Below, in pieces: positions 1 through 5,730 of a stretch of DNA of 17,609 nucleotides; position 1 is the stretch's first letter; the number at the start of each line of letters is the position of its first letter. The DNA comes from Bacillota bacterium (GTDB taxonomy: Bacteria; Bacillota_I; Bacilli_A; RFN20; CAG-826). Made by a program: the position numbers and the translations under genes. The DNA lies in the NCBI GenBank assembly GCA_023422095.1, contig JAEZSD010000026.1, forward strand, positions 1-17,609, read 5' to 3'. Under the pieces are notes generated by a model. It made no database searches and had not been told where the DNA came from. It worked only from the letters and a program-made list of their open reading frames with translations.

Positions 1-983
1 TCAAGTTTTTTTAGAAACGCAATCAATCGACGACTGTGCTGTTCGTCTAATTCAGACATAACATCATCGAGAACCACGACAGGTCGTTTATCTTTATCTT
101 CTATAATGAAGTAAGGACTAAGTTTTAAGGCGAGGGCGACAATTCGATTCTCTCCTTGGGATCCAAATTCAGCAATATCGCGGCCATTAAGGTTGACTGT
201 GAAGTCTTCGCGATGAATTCCGATAGATGTTACCTTTCGCCGAATATCGTTGCTTTCCGCTCCTTTAAACGCTTTGAGAGCTTCTTTGTTGAAGTCGGGA
301 CCATATTGGACAAATGGTTTATAGATTATCTCGACTTTGTTTTTCGCGCCTGTGAGCGTGCGCGTAATTTTTATAAGGATATCATTGATATCCTTAATAT
401 ACATTTGTCGATAAGAGATAATCGGTCCGGATAGCTTGATTAACATCTCGGTAGTGGTATCAAGCAGGGTCTTGTTAATGTCATTACTTTTTAGAATGTC
501 GTTTCTTTGACGAAGCACCTTTTCATATCGTGAAATATATTCAAGATATGGATCGCTTTTTTTTGATATTGATATATCAATAAAGCTTCTCCTTGCTTTG
601 GGTGGCCCGCTAAAGAGGCCAACATCTCTCGGCTCAAACATGACAACATTCATCGATTTCGAAAGGTCAGAAATTCGTGAGACCGGTTTGTTGTTGATAA
701 AGACCTTTCTTCCTTCTTTGTTGATTAGGATGCGAATTTTTCGGATTTTATTACCTTCCAAGATAATCGCTGAAACTTCTGCTTCTTCACTCCCTTTTAA
801 AACCAAGTTTTCATTCTCTGTGTTTTTAAAACTTCGAGCCAAGGATAGATAGTAAATTGCTTCCATCACATTGGTTTTTCCAATTCCGTTTGGACCGGTT
901 AAAACATTGATGTTTGGTTCAAAATTAAAAGAAAGTAAATCGTGATTGCGAAAGTTCTTCAAGGTTAGCAGTTTGACAATCAT
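1..983 (-). CDS. recF: RecF, DNA replication and repair ATPase (3' end cut by window edge)
   Basis: RecF is a cytoplasmic SMC-like ATPase that helps load RecA at single-strand gaps and stalled forks. The frame reads leftward from ATG at 983 and stays open to the window edge, giving 327 complete codons; the family is usually about 370 residues, so the last 40 or so are missing. The start MIVKLLTLKNFRNH is typical. Walker A GPNGIGKT is at residues 30-37, followed by the family motif YYLSLARSFK at about 48-57. The ABC-type Walker B stretch VLDDVMSELD lies near residue 306. The start codon overlaps the yaaA stop by four bases (ATGA), which implies translational coupling and a yaaA-recF unit. The product call is secure. 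Confidence 0.96.
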   Translation of the reverse strand, partial: MIVKLLTLKNFRNHDLLSFNFEPNINVLTGPNGIGKTNVMEAIYYLSLARSFKNTENENLVLKGSEEAEVSAIILEGNKIRKIRILINKEGRKVFINNKPVSRISDLSKSMNVVMFEPRDVGLFSGPPKARRSFIDISISKKSDPYLEYISRYEKVLRQRNDILKSNDINKTLLDTTTEMLIKLSGPIISYRQMYIKDINDILIKITRTLTGAKNKVEIIYKPFVQYGPDFNKEALKAFKGAESNDIRRKVTSIGIHREDFTVNLNGRDIAEFGSQGENRIVALALKLSPYFIIEDKDKRPVVVLDDVMSELDEQHSRRLIAFLKKL

Positions 984-1204
984 TTCGCTCTGATGACAAA
1001 TGAGGTGTTTAAGACTTGAATTTTGTCTCCGCTATATAATTTACGTCCGCGGCGATTTTCTTTTTCATCATTGACGCAAACAACATTGTCAGCTAAAAAA
1101 AGCTTGGCCATTCCGCCGGTCGAAATAATGCCAGAGATTTTAAGGAGAATTTGGAGAGTAATGTACTCTTCTCCCTCTCTTAAAGTAATAGTTTTTTCAC
1201 CCAT
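980..1204 (-). CDS. yaaA: YaaA, S4-domain RNA-binding protein of the dnaN-recF interval
   Basis: This is a 74-residue protein of the YaaA family, a lone S4 RNA-binding domain found between dnaN and recF in Bacilli and linked to ribosomes or ribosome assembly. The signature SGGMAKLFLADNVVCVNDEKENRRGRKLYSGD (here STGGMAK) spans about residues 29-61 and is the conserved S4 core. I chose ATG at 1204 over an in-frame GTG at 1231 for three reasons: an AAGG lies seven bases upstream, the length then matches the roughly 71-residue family, and the GTG lies upstream of the putative -10 box. The stop overlaps the recF start by four bases. It appears to have its own promoter after a hairpin that follows dnaN. 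Confidence 0.9.
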   Translation of the reverse strand: MGEKTITLREGEEYITLQILLKISGIISTGGMAKLFLADNVVCVNDEKENRRGRKLYSGDKIQVLNTSFVIRAK

Positions 1205-1211
1205 AAATAAC

Positions 1212-1241
1212 CTTATGCGTACATTATACACGACGCGTAAG
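1212..1241 (-). promoter_or_regulatory. Putative yaaA-recF promoter with a dyad centred on the -10 box
   Basis: On the minus strand a perfect TATAAT (1223-1228) lies about 19 bases upstream of the yaaA ATG; no good -35 is visible. It sits at the middle of an imperfect inverted repeat, CTTATGCGT (1212-1220) and ACGCGTAAG (1233-1241), in which eight of nine pairs match. That placement suggests an operator, but no regulator can be named. The promoter call rests on the -10 alone. Confidence 0.4.
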
Positions 1242-1265
1242 AAAAAGGGAATAAATTATTCCCTT
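1241..1265 (-). terminator. Hairpin after dnaN, probable weak terminator or attenuator
   Basis: Arms AAGGGAATAA (1245-1254) and TTATTCCCTT (1256-1265) form a perfect inverted repeat. Read on the minus strand it is followed by TTTC, so the T run is short. It lies just after the dnaN stop and before the yaaA promoter. It is AT-rich and so only moderately stable; partial read-through into yaaA is likely. Confidence 0.55.
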
Positions 1266-1298
1266 GATTTACTATTGATAAAAAGTGGTCAAATTCGC

Positions 1299-2420
1299 TT
1301 AATAAGTGCGTACTGGAGTGACAATTTGAATCACTGAGTCATCAGAGGCGTTGCGCACCACAAACGGCTTCATTTCGCCAACAAATTCAAATGTGACATC
1401 CTCACAAGCGAGGGCTCTAATTGCTGATAGAACAAAATCGCTATTGAAAGAGATTCTTAGGTTTTGCCCTTCGAATTTATAAGTTTCTAATTTTTCAACC
1501 GCAGATCCAACCTGAGAACTCTTAGCTGAAATTTCAACACCGAATTCGGACATGCTTAAGTCAACAACGTTTTCTCTATCTATTGATAAAATGGTCGTTC
1601 GGTCGATAGCTTTTGCTAATTCCGAAGCGTTGACTTCTAAAGAATAATTGCAACTCCTTGGAATGATGTTCTTTGTGTTTGGGTAGTCTCCAGCTACCAA
1701 GCGGGACGCGACAACAGTTTGGCCTAGGATGAATAAAGCTTTTTTATCGCTAAAAGCGATGCTGACAGATACGATGTTTTCCATCAAGCGTTCAACTTCA
1801 ACCATCATTTTTGCTGGAACATTAGCAATAAACCTGATGTCTCCACCGATTTTTACAACTTTGCGCGCCATACGAGCGGAGTCGGTTGTGGTAGCAACAA
1901 GGTTTCCGTTTTCCGCTTCAAGGTTCATGGCAGTGAGGATTGGTCTTTGCTCTTTAATTGAGGCAGCAAACGCCGTTTGATTAACTAACGAGCTAAAAAC
2001 ATCTTTATTTAATTTAATTTCAGTTCCGGTTGGTTCGAGATCAATATCGGGATACTCTTCAGCCCGAATGCAATTTAGTCTTGACTCAAAGTGATTATCA
2101 CTAATTACCGCGATGGTTGAATCGATGACATCTAGTGTTAACTCTTCTCCATCCATTTTTCTGACTATTTCCGTGATGATACGGCAGTTAATTAGAGTTG
2201 ATCCTTCTTTATAATTTCTAATAATTTCTTTTGTTTCGGATTTATAGGGAATGAATGTTTTGATCGTTAAATCGTAGTTGGATCCGGTGATAAACAATCC
2301 TCTTTCGTCTAATTCTATTTTAAGGTTTGACAAAACAGCCACAGCCACTTTGTTTGCAACCGCTCTTGAAGCAATGTTTAGTCCTTTAAGGAATTCTTCT
2401 CGATTAATGGTAAATTTCAT
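1299..2420 (-). CDS. dnaN: DNA polymerase III beta subunit (sliding clamp)
   Basis: The beta clamp is a ring-shaped homodimer that tethers the replicative polymerase to DNA. The 373-residue length is normal for three repeated clamp domains. The start MKFTINREEFLKGLNIASRAV is characteristic, as are TDSARMARK in the middle domain (about residues 179-187) and the C-terminal TPVRTY, which matches the family's conserved PVRTY-type tail that forms part of the partner-binding pocket. The start has a good ribosome site, AAGGAAA, shortly before the ATG. The gene follows dnaA after a 141-base spacer that holds a probable dnaN promoter and the putative origin-unwinding site. Product identity is secure. 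Confidence 0.98.
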   Translation of the reverse strand: MKFTINREEFLKGLNIASRAVANKVAVAVLSNLKIELDERGLFITGSNYDLTIKTFIPYKSETKEIIRNYKEGSTLINCRIITEIVRKMDGEELTLDVIDSTIAVISDNHFESRLNCIRAEEYPDIDLEPTGTEIKLNKDVFSSLVNQTAFAASIKEQRPILTAMNLEAENGNLVATTTDSARMARKVVKIGGDIRFIANVPAKMMVEVERLMENIVSVSIAFSDKKALFILGQTVVASRLVAGDYPNTKNIIPRSCNYSLEVNASELAKAIDRTTILSIDRENVVDLSMSEFGVEISAKSSQVGSAVEKLETYKFEGQNLRISFNSDFVLSAIRALACEDVTFEFVGEMKPFVVRNASDDSVIQIVTPVRTY

Positions 2421-2445
2421 AATTTTCCTTTCTTTATTATTATAT

Positions 2446-2479
2446 TAGTAATAGTAAGGTTTGTGAATTTGGTGGATAA
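2446..2479 (-). other. Putative oriC unwinding site: DnaA boxes plus DnaA-trios
   Basis: Read on the minus strand, TTATCCACC (2471-2479, one mismatch to the TTATCCACA consensus) abuts a degenerate box AAATTCACA (2462-2470). Then come a short AACC and the triplets TTA CTA TTA CTA (2446-2457), whose complement reads 3'-AAT GAT AAT GAT-5', fitting the DnaA-trio consensus. This order (boxes, GC-containing spacer, trios, AT-rich tract toward dnaN) is the layout known from the basal unwinding element between dnaA and dnaN in Bacillus subtilis. The function here is inferred from that match. Confidence 0.6.
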
Positions 2480-2513
2480 GTGATGTTCTCATCTATTTTT
2501 TTAATACTTTTCT

Positions 2514-2522
2514 ATTCTACCA
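2514..2522 (-). promoter_or_regulatory. Putative dnaN promoter (extended -10)
   Basis: The minus strand carries TGGTAGAAT, an extended -10 (TGn plus TAGAAT), in the dnaA-dnaN spacer. No clear -35 is seen, as is common for extended -10 promoters. The transcript would start near 2507 and its leader would cross the putative origin-unwinding site before reaching dnaN. Confidence 0.35.
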
Positions 2523-2561
2523 CACAATATTCAGGTTTTATATTTTATTTTCAATAAAGCG

Positions 2562-3926
2562 TTATTTCTTTACGCGCTTTTGAAGTTCCTCGATGGCGCT
2601 TTTTAAATCGCTATCAGTTTTCAACCCATTGTCCACCTTTTGAATGGCTGACATAACAGTGGTATGGTCTTTGCCTCCGAACATATCTCCAATTTTCTTA
2701 AGAGGGATATCCAGGGTAATTCTGATGAGGTACATTGCAATATGTCTAGCTAAGGCAATTTGCCCAGTTCTTATTCTTCCGGTTAATTGGGAAGGAGTAA
2801 GGTTGTAGTAGTCAGAAACAACGTTGATAATTTTTTGTTCGTTAAGGGTTGAAGAGAGTGATTTTCCTCCAGTTAGGGATTGAACAGCCTCCATGGCGAC
2901 ATCCATCGAAATTTTGTCGGTTTGCTTTAGTGAAACAACATAGAATATTAACCTATTTAAGGCACCTTCAAGCTCCCGAACATTCTTTGAAAATTTATCA
3001 GCAAAGAAGTAGAGAACTGAATCATCAAATCGTTGTAAATCTAAACCGTTAGCCTCAATTTTTTTCCTTAATATTTCTACACAAGTGTTTTGGTCTGGTT
3101 CGTTTATTTTCATGACTAAACCCTTGCAAAAGCGAGTCACCAAACGATCTTCTAAACCATTTAGTTCATTCGGCTGTTTATCTGAGGTAATGACCACTTG
3201 TTTAGAGTTATCAATCATCTTGTTATATATAGCGAAGAACATCTCTTGAGTTTTAACCTTGTTTGCAAGCATTTGAACATCGTCAAGAAGGAGAACGTCA
3301 ACCGAGCTAAAGAAGTCTTTTAATGATTCGGCCTCTTTTTCTCCTTTCACGTATCTGATGTATTCTTCGACAAAATCGCTGGTTGAAATATAGAGAATTT
3401 TAAAATTTGGTCGCGCGTTCTTAATATAATTCCCGATTGCGTGTAGTAGGTGAGTTTTACCTAATCCAGAGTTTGAGTAGATGAAAAGAGGTTGAGCCAA
3501 GGTTTTGCCGGGGTTTGATGCCACGAAAAGAGAAGCTTGTGAAGCCTCCCGATTAAATGAGCCAACCACGAAGTTATCAAAAGTGAGTTTTGGGTTAAGG
3601 GTGGCTTCTTGGAAATACTGTTGTTTTTTGGTTTGAGCTTGCTTTTCGACTCCTTTTTGGACATCGTTTTCTAAGACAAAATCGAGCTTAAAATTAGATT
3701 CGGTGATTTCTGAGACAACATCTTCAACCAAATCATAGTATTTTTGCTTGATTAAAGCGGCAGCGAGAGAGGAGTTGACAACAACAACAATTGTGTCACC
3801 ATGGATTTCGTTGATATAACTTCCTGCAAAGAAAGAATCAAACAATTGTTTTTCACCGAGTCGTTCCTCAATCTTCTTTAAAGACCGATCCCACAACTGA
3901 GTGATTTCTGAAATTGAATTAATCAT
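2562..3926 (-). CDS. dnaA: Chromosomal replication initiator DnaA
   Basis: DnaA binds origin boxes, assembles as an ATP-bound filament and opens the duplex. With the ATG at 3926 it is 454 residues. Domain I starts at ISEITQLWDRSLKKIEERL. The AAA+ domain has the P-loop SNSGLGKT (151-158) and Walker B LLLDDVQML (about 212-220). Domain IV has the box-binding signature GGKDHTTV (417-424). The usual P-loop is GGVGLGKT, so the first Gly is replaced by Ser here. I rejected in-frame upstream starts (TTG 4019, ATG 3983): neither has a ribosome site, both lie upstream of the likely -10 at 3954-3959, and domain I normally begins near its LW motif. The chosen start has only a weak AAGAG. DnaA boxes surround the promoter, which is consistent with autoregulation. 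Confidence 0.97.
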   Translation of the reverse strand: MINSISEITQLWDRSLKKIEERLGEKQLFDSFFAGSYINEIHGDTIVVVVNSSLAAALIKQKYYDLVEDVVSEITESNFKLDFVLENDVQKGVEKQAQTKKQQYFQEATLNPKLTFDNFVVGSFNREASQASLFVASNPGKTLAQPLFIYSNSGLGKTHLLHAIGNYIKNARPNFKILYISTSDFVEEYIRYVKGEKEAESLKDFFSSVDVLLLDDVQMLANKVKTQEMFFAIYNKMIDNSKQVVITSDKQPNELNGLEDRLVTRFCKGLVMKINEPDQNTCVEILRKKIEANGLDLQRFDDSVLYFFADKFSKNVRELEGALNRLIFYVVSLKQTDKISMDVAMEAVQSLTGGKSLSSTLNEQKIINVVSDYYNLTPSQLTGRIRTGQIALARHIAMYLIRITLDIPLKKIGDMFGGKDHTTVMSAIQKVDNGLKTDSDLKSAIEELQKRVKK

Positions 3927-3953
3927 ATTAATGTGCTCTTGTTTCTGCCACAC

Positions 3954-3959
3954 ATTATA
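3954..3959 (-). promoter_or_regulatory. Putative dnaA -10 box
   Basis: A perfect TATAAT on the minus strand lies 27 bases upstream of the chosen dnaA ATG; the -35 region is poor (three of six at best). The start point would be near 3947, giving a short leader. This excludes the longer in-frame dnaA starts. Confidence 0.4.
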
Positions 3960-4004
3960 AAACAATCCACCTTCATTTAACATGGAAAAGAGCGACTTTC
4001 TATT

Positions 4005-4220
4005 TTTTCCACATTTCAAAAAGCTATTAAGTTTGATTATAGGATGTTTTCCACCAAATTCACAAAATGAAGATGTGGATAAAATGTGGAAAACTTATTT
4101 TGGTATTGTGGAATGAGGTGAAAAAGTGTTTGAGTTATAAATGGATAAACACTAATATAGTTATACTATAATTACTTTTGTTTATCTTGACTTTTTTGTA
4201 GTGTAAAAAAATGTGGAAAA
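4005..4220. other. oriC: DnaA-box cluster upstream of dnaA
   Basis: This gene-free stretch between dnaA and the eamA-type gene holds several DnaA boxes. There is a perfect one, TGTGGATAA, at 4074-4082 (TTATCCACA on the minus strand). One-mismatch boxes TTTTCCACA are at 4005-4013 (plus), 4085-4093 (minus) and 4212-4220 (minus). Weaker forms are at 4047-4055 and 4140-4148. The boxes at 4074 and 4085 start 11 bases apart in the same direction, about one helical turn, which suits cooperative binding. The part from 4116 to 4211 is AT-rich and includes a small inverted repeat, TATAGT/ACTATA, at 4156-4170. No RNA gene or credible reading frame is seen here. Together with the dnaA-dnaN spacer site it forms a Bacillus-like two-part origin. 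Confidence 0.85.
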
Positions 4221-5138
4221 CTAAATTTCTTTAACTTTTTTGGTTTTTTTGGACAATATTTTTTTATCAGAAGAGGCGAGCCAAACACCCAACACCATGA
4301 GGCCGAGAGCGACATAATACCACCAAGGAGGTGTCTCTTGAAAAATGGTGAACGAAATTAATACCGCCAGGAAAGGAGCTAAAGAGAAAAAAGCGCTAGT
4401 ACGTGGTGCCCCAATAGCTCGTTGTGCGTAAATATAGAAGCACAAGCTTATTCCATAGGAAACAACACCAACACCAAGGATGGCAAAGAACGAATAAATT
4501 TGAGTTATTTGTTCGTTTAATCTCACACCAATCATCAGACATAGAACGCATGTAATTAAGCCTTCAATTAATATTGATACTATTGGATCTTTATCGGATA
4601 TTCTCTTCATAAAATTGTTTCCAAAACCCCAACAAATTGGAGCAATCAAAACCAAAAGAGCACCGGTGGAAAATTTGAAATTAGTTATATCATCACTTGA
4701 TAAAAGAATACACGCTATGAAAACAACGATGATGCCAATCCATAGTCGAGGGGATATTTTTTGTTTAAAGATGAATAGAGCTACCAAAGAAGTAATGACT
4801 ATTTCAAAGTTACTGAGAAGAGCGGCGTTGGAAGCTGATATTAATTTAAGGCCCAACATACTGCAAGCTACTCCGATTGCGTTTAATGCTCCGATTGCAA
4901 AAACAAAGGGAAAATCACTTTTCTCAAGAGGCTTTTCCTTTATCTTTGGCTTTAATATTTTACGGAAAATAAAAAACACACCAGCGCAAAGAGCAGCTCC
5001 TAAATATAATAGTCCACCCGAAATAACCGGACCTATTGTATTGCTGTTCAACAATAATTTTGATATTGGTGTGTTAATAGAGGAGCAAACTGCAGCAATA
5101 ATCGCGAAAATAATACCAATTCTGGCACCCTTATTCAT
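4221..5138 (-). CDS. EamA/DMT-family membrane transporter
   Basis: This is a polytopic inner-membrane protein of the drug/metabolite transporter superfamily, with two tandem EamA repeats and about ten hydrophobic segments in 305 residues. The N-terminal repeat begins GARIGIIFAIIAAVCSSINTPISK. A second starts near the segment FSTGALLVLIAPICWGFGNNF. The basic tail (SSDKKILSKKTKK) should lie in the cytoplasm. The substrate cannot be told from sequence; family members export amino acids, nucleotides or other metabolites. I placed the start at ATG 5138, not the in-frame ATG at 5189, because the extra 17 residues are unlike the family and include the rpmH -35 region. No ribosome site precedes 5138, and an extended -10 lies six bases upstream, so the message may be leaderless. 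The gene points into oriC and dnaA with no terminator visible after its stop. Confidence 0.88.
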   Translation of the reverse strand: MNKGARIGIIFAIIAAVCSSINTPISKLLLNSNTIGPVISGGLLYLGAALCAGVFFIFRKILKPKIKEKPLEKSDFPFVFAIGALNAIGVACSMLGLKLISASNAALLSNFEIVITSLVALFIFKQKISPRLWIGIIVVFIACILLSSDDITNFKFSTGALLVLIAPICWGFGNNFMKRISDKDPIVSILIEGLITCVLCLMIGVRLNEQITQIYSFFAILGVGVVSYGISLCFYIYAQRAIGAPRTSAFFSLAPFLAVLISFTIFQETPPWWYYVALGLMVLGVWLASSDKKILSKKTKKVKEI

Positions 5139-5144
5139 GGGCAA

Positions 5145-5153
5145 AGTATAACA
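5145..5153 (-). promoter_or_regulatory. Putative extended -10 promoter of the eamA-type gene, leaderless
   Basis: The minus strand reads TGTTATACT, then six bases, then the ATG at 5138. A start point six to seven bases past the -10 would fall on or next to the ATG. No -35 is clear, as expected for the extended -10 type. Confidence 0.45.
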
Positions 5154-5159
5154 CAGACC

Positions 5160-5178
5160 TACATACGCGTATACGCAT
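5160..5178. other. Alternating purine-pyrimidine palindromic tract between divergent promoters
   Basis: Nineteen bases, TACATACGCGTATACGCAT, alternate purine and pyrimidine without a break. They contain overlapping palindromes ATACGCGTAT (5163-5172) and GCGTATACGC (5167-5176). The tract lies between the eamA -10 and the rpmH -35, so it could be an operator acting on both promoters or a locally unusual DNA structure. Function is unproven. Confidence 0.4.
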
Positions 5179-5182
5179 TTCG

Positions 5183-5238
5183 TTGACATTTATCTATAAA
5201 TGCCCATATACTTTCTAATGCTACGTAAAATCGGAGGT
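5183..5238 (+). promoter_or_regulatory. Strong sigma-A type promoter and ribosome site of rpmH operon
   Basis: A consensus -35 TTGACA (5183-5188) is followed by an 18-base spacer and TATACT (5207-5212). The transcript should start near 5219. A strong ribosome site, GGAGGT (5233-5238), lies nine bases before the rpmH ATG. This is the best promoter in the window and would drive rpmH, rnpA, yidC and khpB. Confidence 0.8.
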
Positions 5239-5246
5239 AATATTGT

Positions 5247-5381
5247 ATGAAAAGAACTTATCAACCAAGCAAACTTCAGCACCAACGCAGAGCTGGATTT
5301 CGCGCAAGGATGAAGTCAGTAGGTGGCCGCAGCGCTCTTGCTCGTCGCAGAGCAAAAGGCAGAAAATCCCTTTCTGCATAG
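5247..5381 (+). CDS. rpmH: Ribosomal protein bL34
   Basis: bL34 is a small basic protein of the large ribosomal subunit. The 44 residues, starting MKRTYQPSKLQHQRRAGFRARM and ending in an Arg/Lys-rich helix, match the family along the full length. The gene sits behind a consensus promoter and a strong ribosome site, as expected for a highly expressed product, and is followed after ten bases by rnpA. This rpmH-rnpA-yidC order near the origin is widely conserved in bacteria. Identity is certain. Confidence 0.98.
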   Translation: MKRTYQPSKLQHQRRAGFRARMKSVGGRSALARRRAKGRKSLSA

Positions 5382-5391
5382 TAGAGGGTAA

Positions 5392-5730
5392 ATGAAAGTT
5401 GTTAATAGAATAAAAGCTAATAAGCAATTCGCTTTAACCATTCACAACGGACGCGCTAAGAGCAATCGATCATATGTTGTGCATTTTGCACCGAACAACC
5501 TGCCTTATATGAGGGTTGGGATCTCTGTCTCTTCCAAAGTTGGAAACGCTGTTGTCCGTAACCGAATTAAAAGACAAGTTAGAGCAATGTCTGATAGCAT
5601 GTTTGACTATAACAAAGCGTCATTTGACCTAGTTATTATAGTTAAGAATAATTTTCTTGAAAACGACTACCAAACCAACAAATCACTTTTAAGTGAATTA
5701 GTACTTGTACAGATTGGAAAAAACGAATGA
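5392..5730 (+). CDS. rnpA: Ribonuclease P protein component
   Basis: RnpA binds RNase P RNA and helps it recognise the 5' leader of precursor tRNAs. The 112-residue length is normal. The conserved RNR motif region NAVVRNRIKRQVRA (about residues 52-65) and the preceding GISVSSKVG are diagnostic. The ribosome site is the GAGGG in the short gap after rpmH. The stop overlaps the yidC start in ATGA, so the two are probably translationally coupled. Confidence 0.96.
   Translation: MKVVNRIKANKQFALTIHNGRAKSNRSYVVHFAPNNLPYMRVGISVSSKVGNAVVRNRIKRQVRAMSDSMFDYNKASFDLVIIVKNNFLENDYQTNKSLLSELVLVQIGKNE

Noticed and set aside
156..852. Plus-strand open frames within recF
   Set aside because: They are antisense to the recF frame, which has Walker A, Walker B and full family similarity.
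1205..1231. GTG start for YaaA at 1231
   Set aside because: It lies upstream of the putative -10 box and adds nine residues not typical of the family; ATG 1204 has an AAGG at proper distance.
2556..2580. Hairpin AAAGCG/CGCTTT spanning the dnaA stop as a terminator
   Set aside because: The stem is only six pairs with a 13-base loop and lacks a real T run on the minus strand.
3927..4019. Longer DnaA N-terminus from TTG 4019 or ATG 3983
   Set aside because: Neither start has a ribosome site, both lie upstream of the likely -10 at 3954-3959, and the extra residues come before the normal domain I start.
4107..4115. TGTGGAATG as a DnaA box
   Set aside because: Three mismatches to consensus in an AT-rich region; not distinguishable from chance.
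4167..4172. TATAAT on the plus strand in oriC
   Set aside because: No -35 at the right distance and no plus-strand gene follows; probably part of the AT-rich origin tract.
4615..5151. 178-residue plus-strand open frame
   Set aside because: It is fully antisense to the EamA gene, whose membrane pattern is clear; the plus-strand product resembles no known protein and has no ribosome site.
5139..5189. ATG 5189 as the start of the EamA protein
   Set aside because: It would add 17 residues unlike the family, has no ribosome site and lies upstream of the extended -10.
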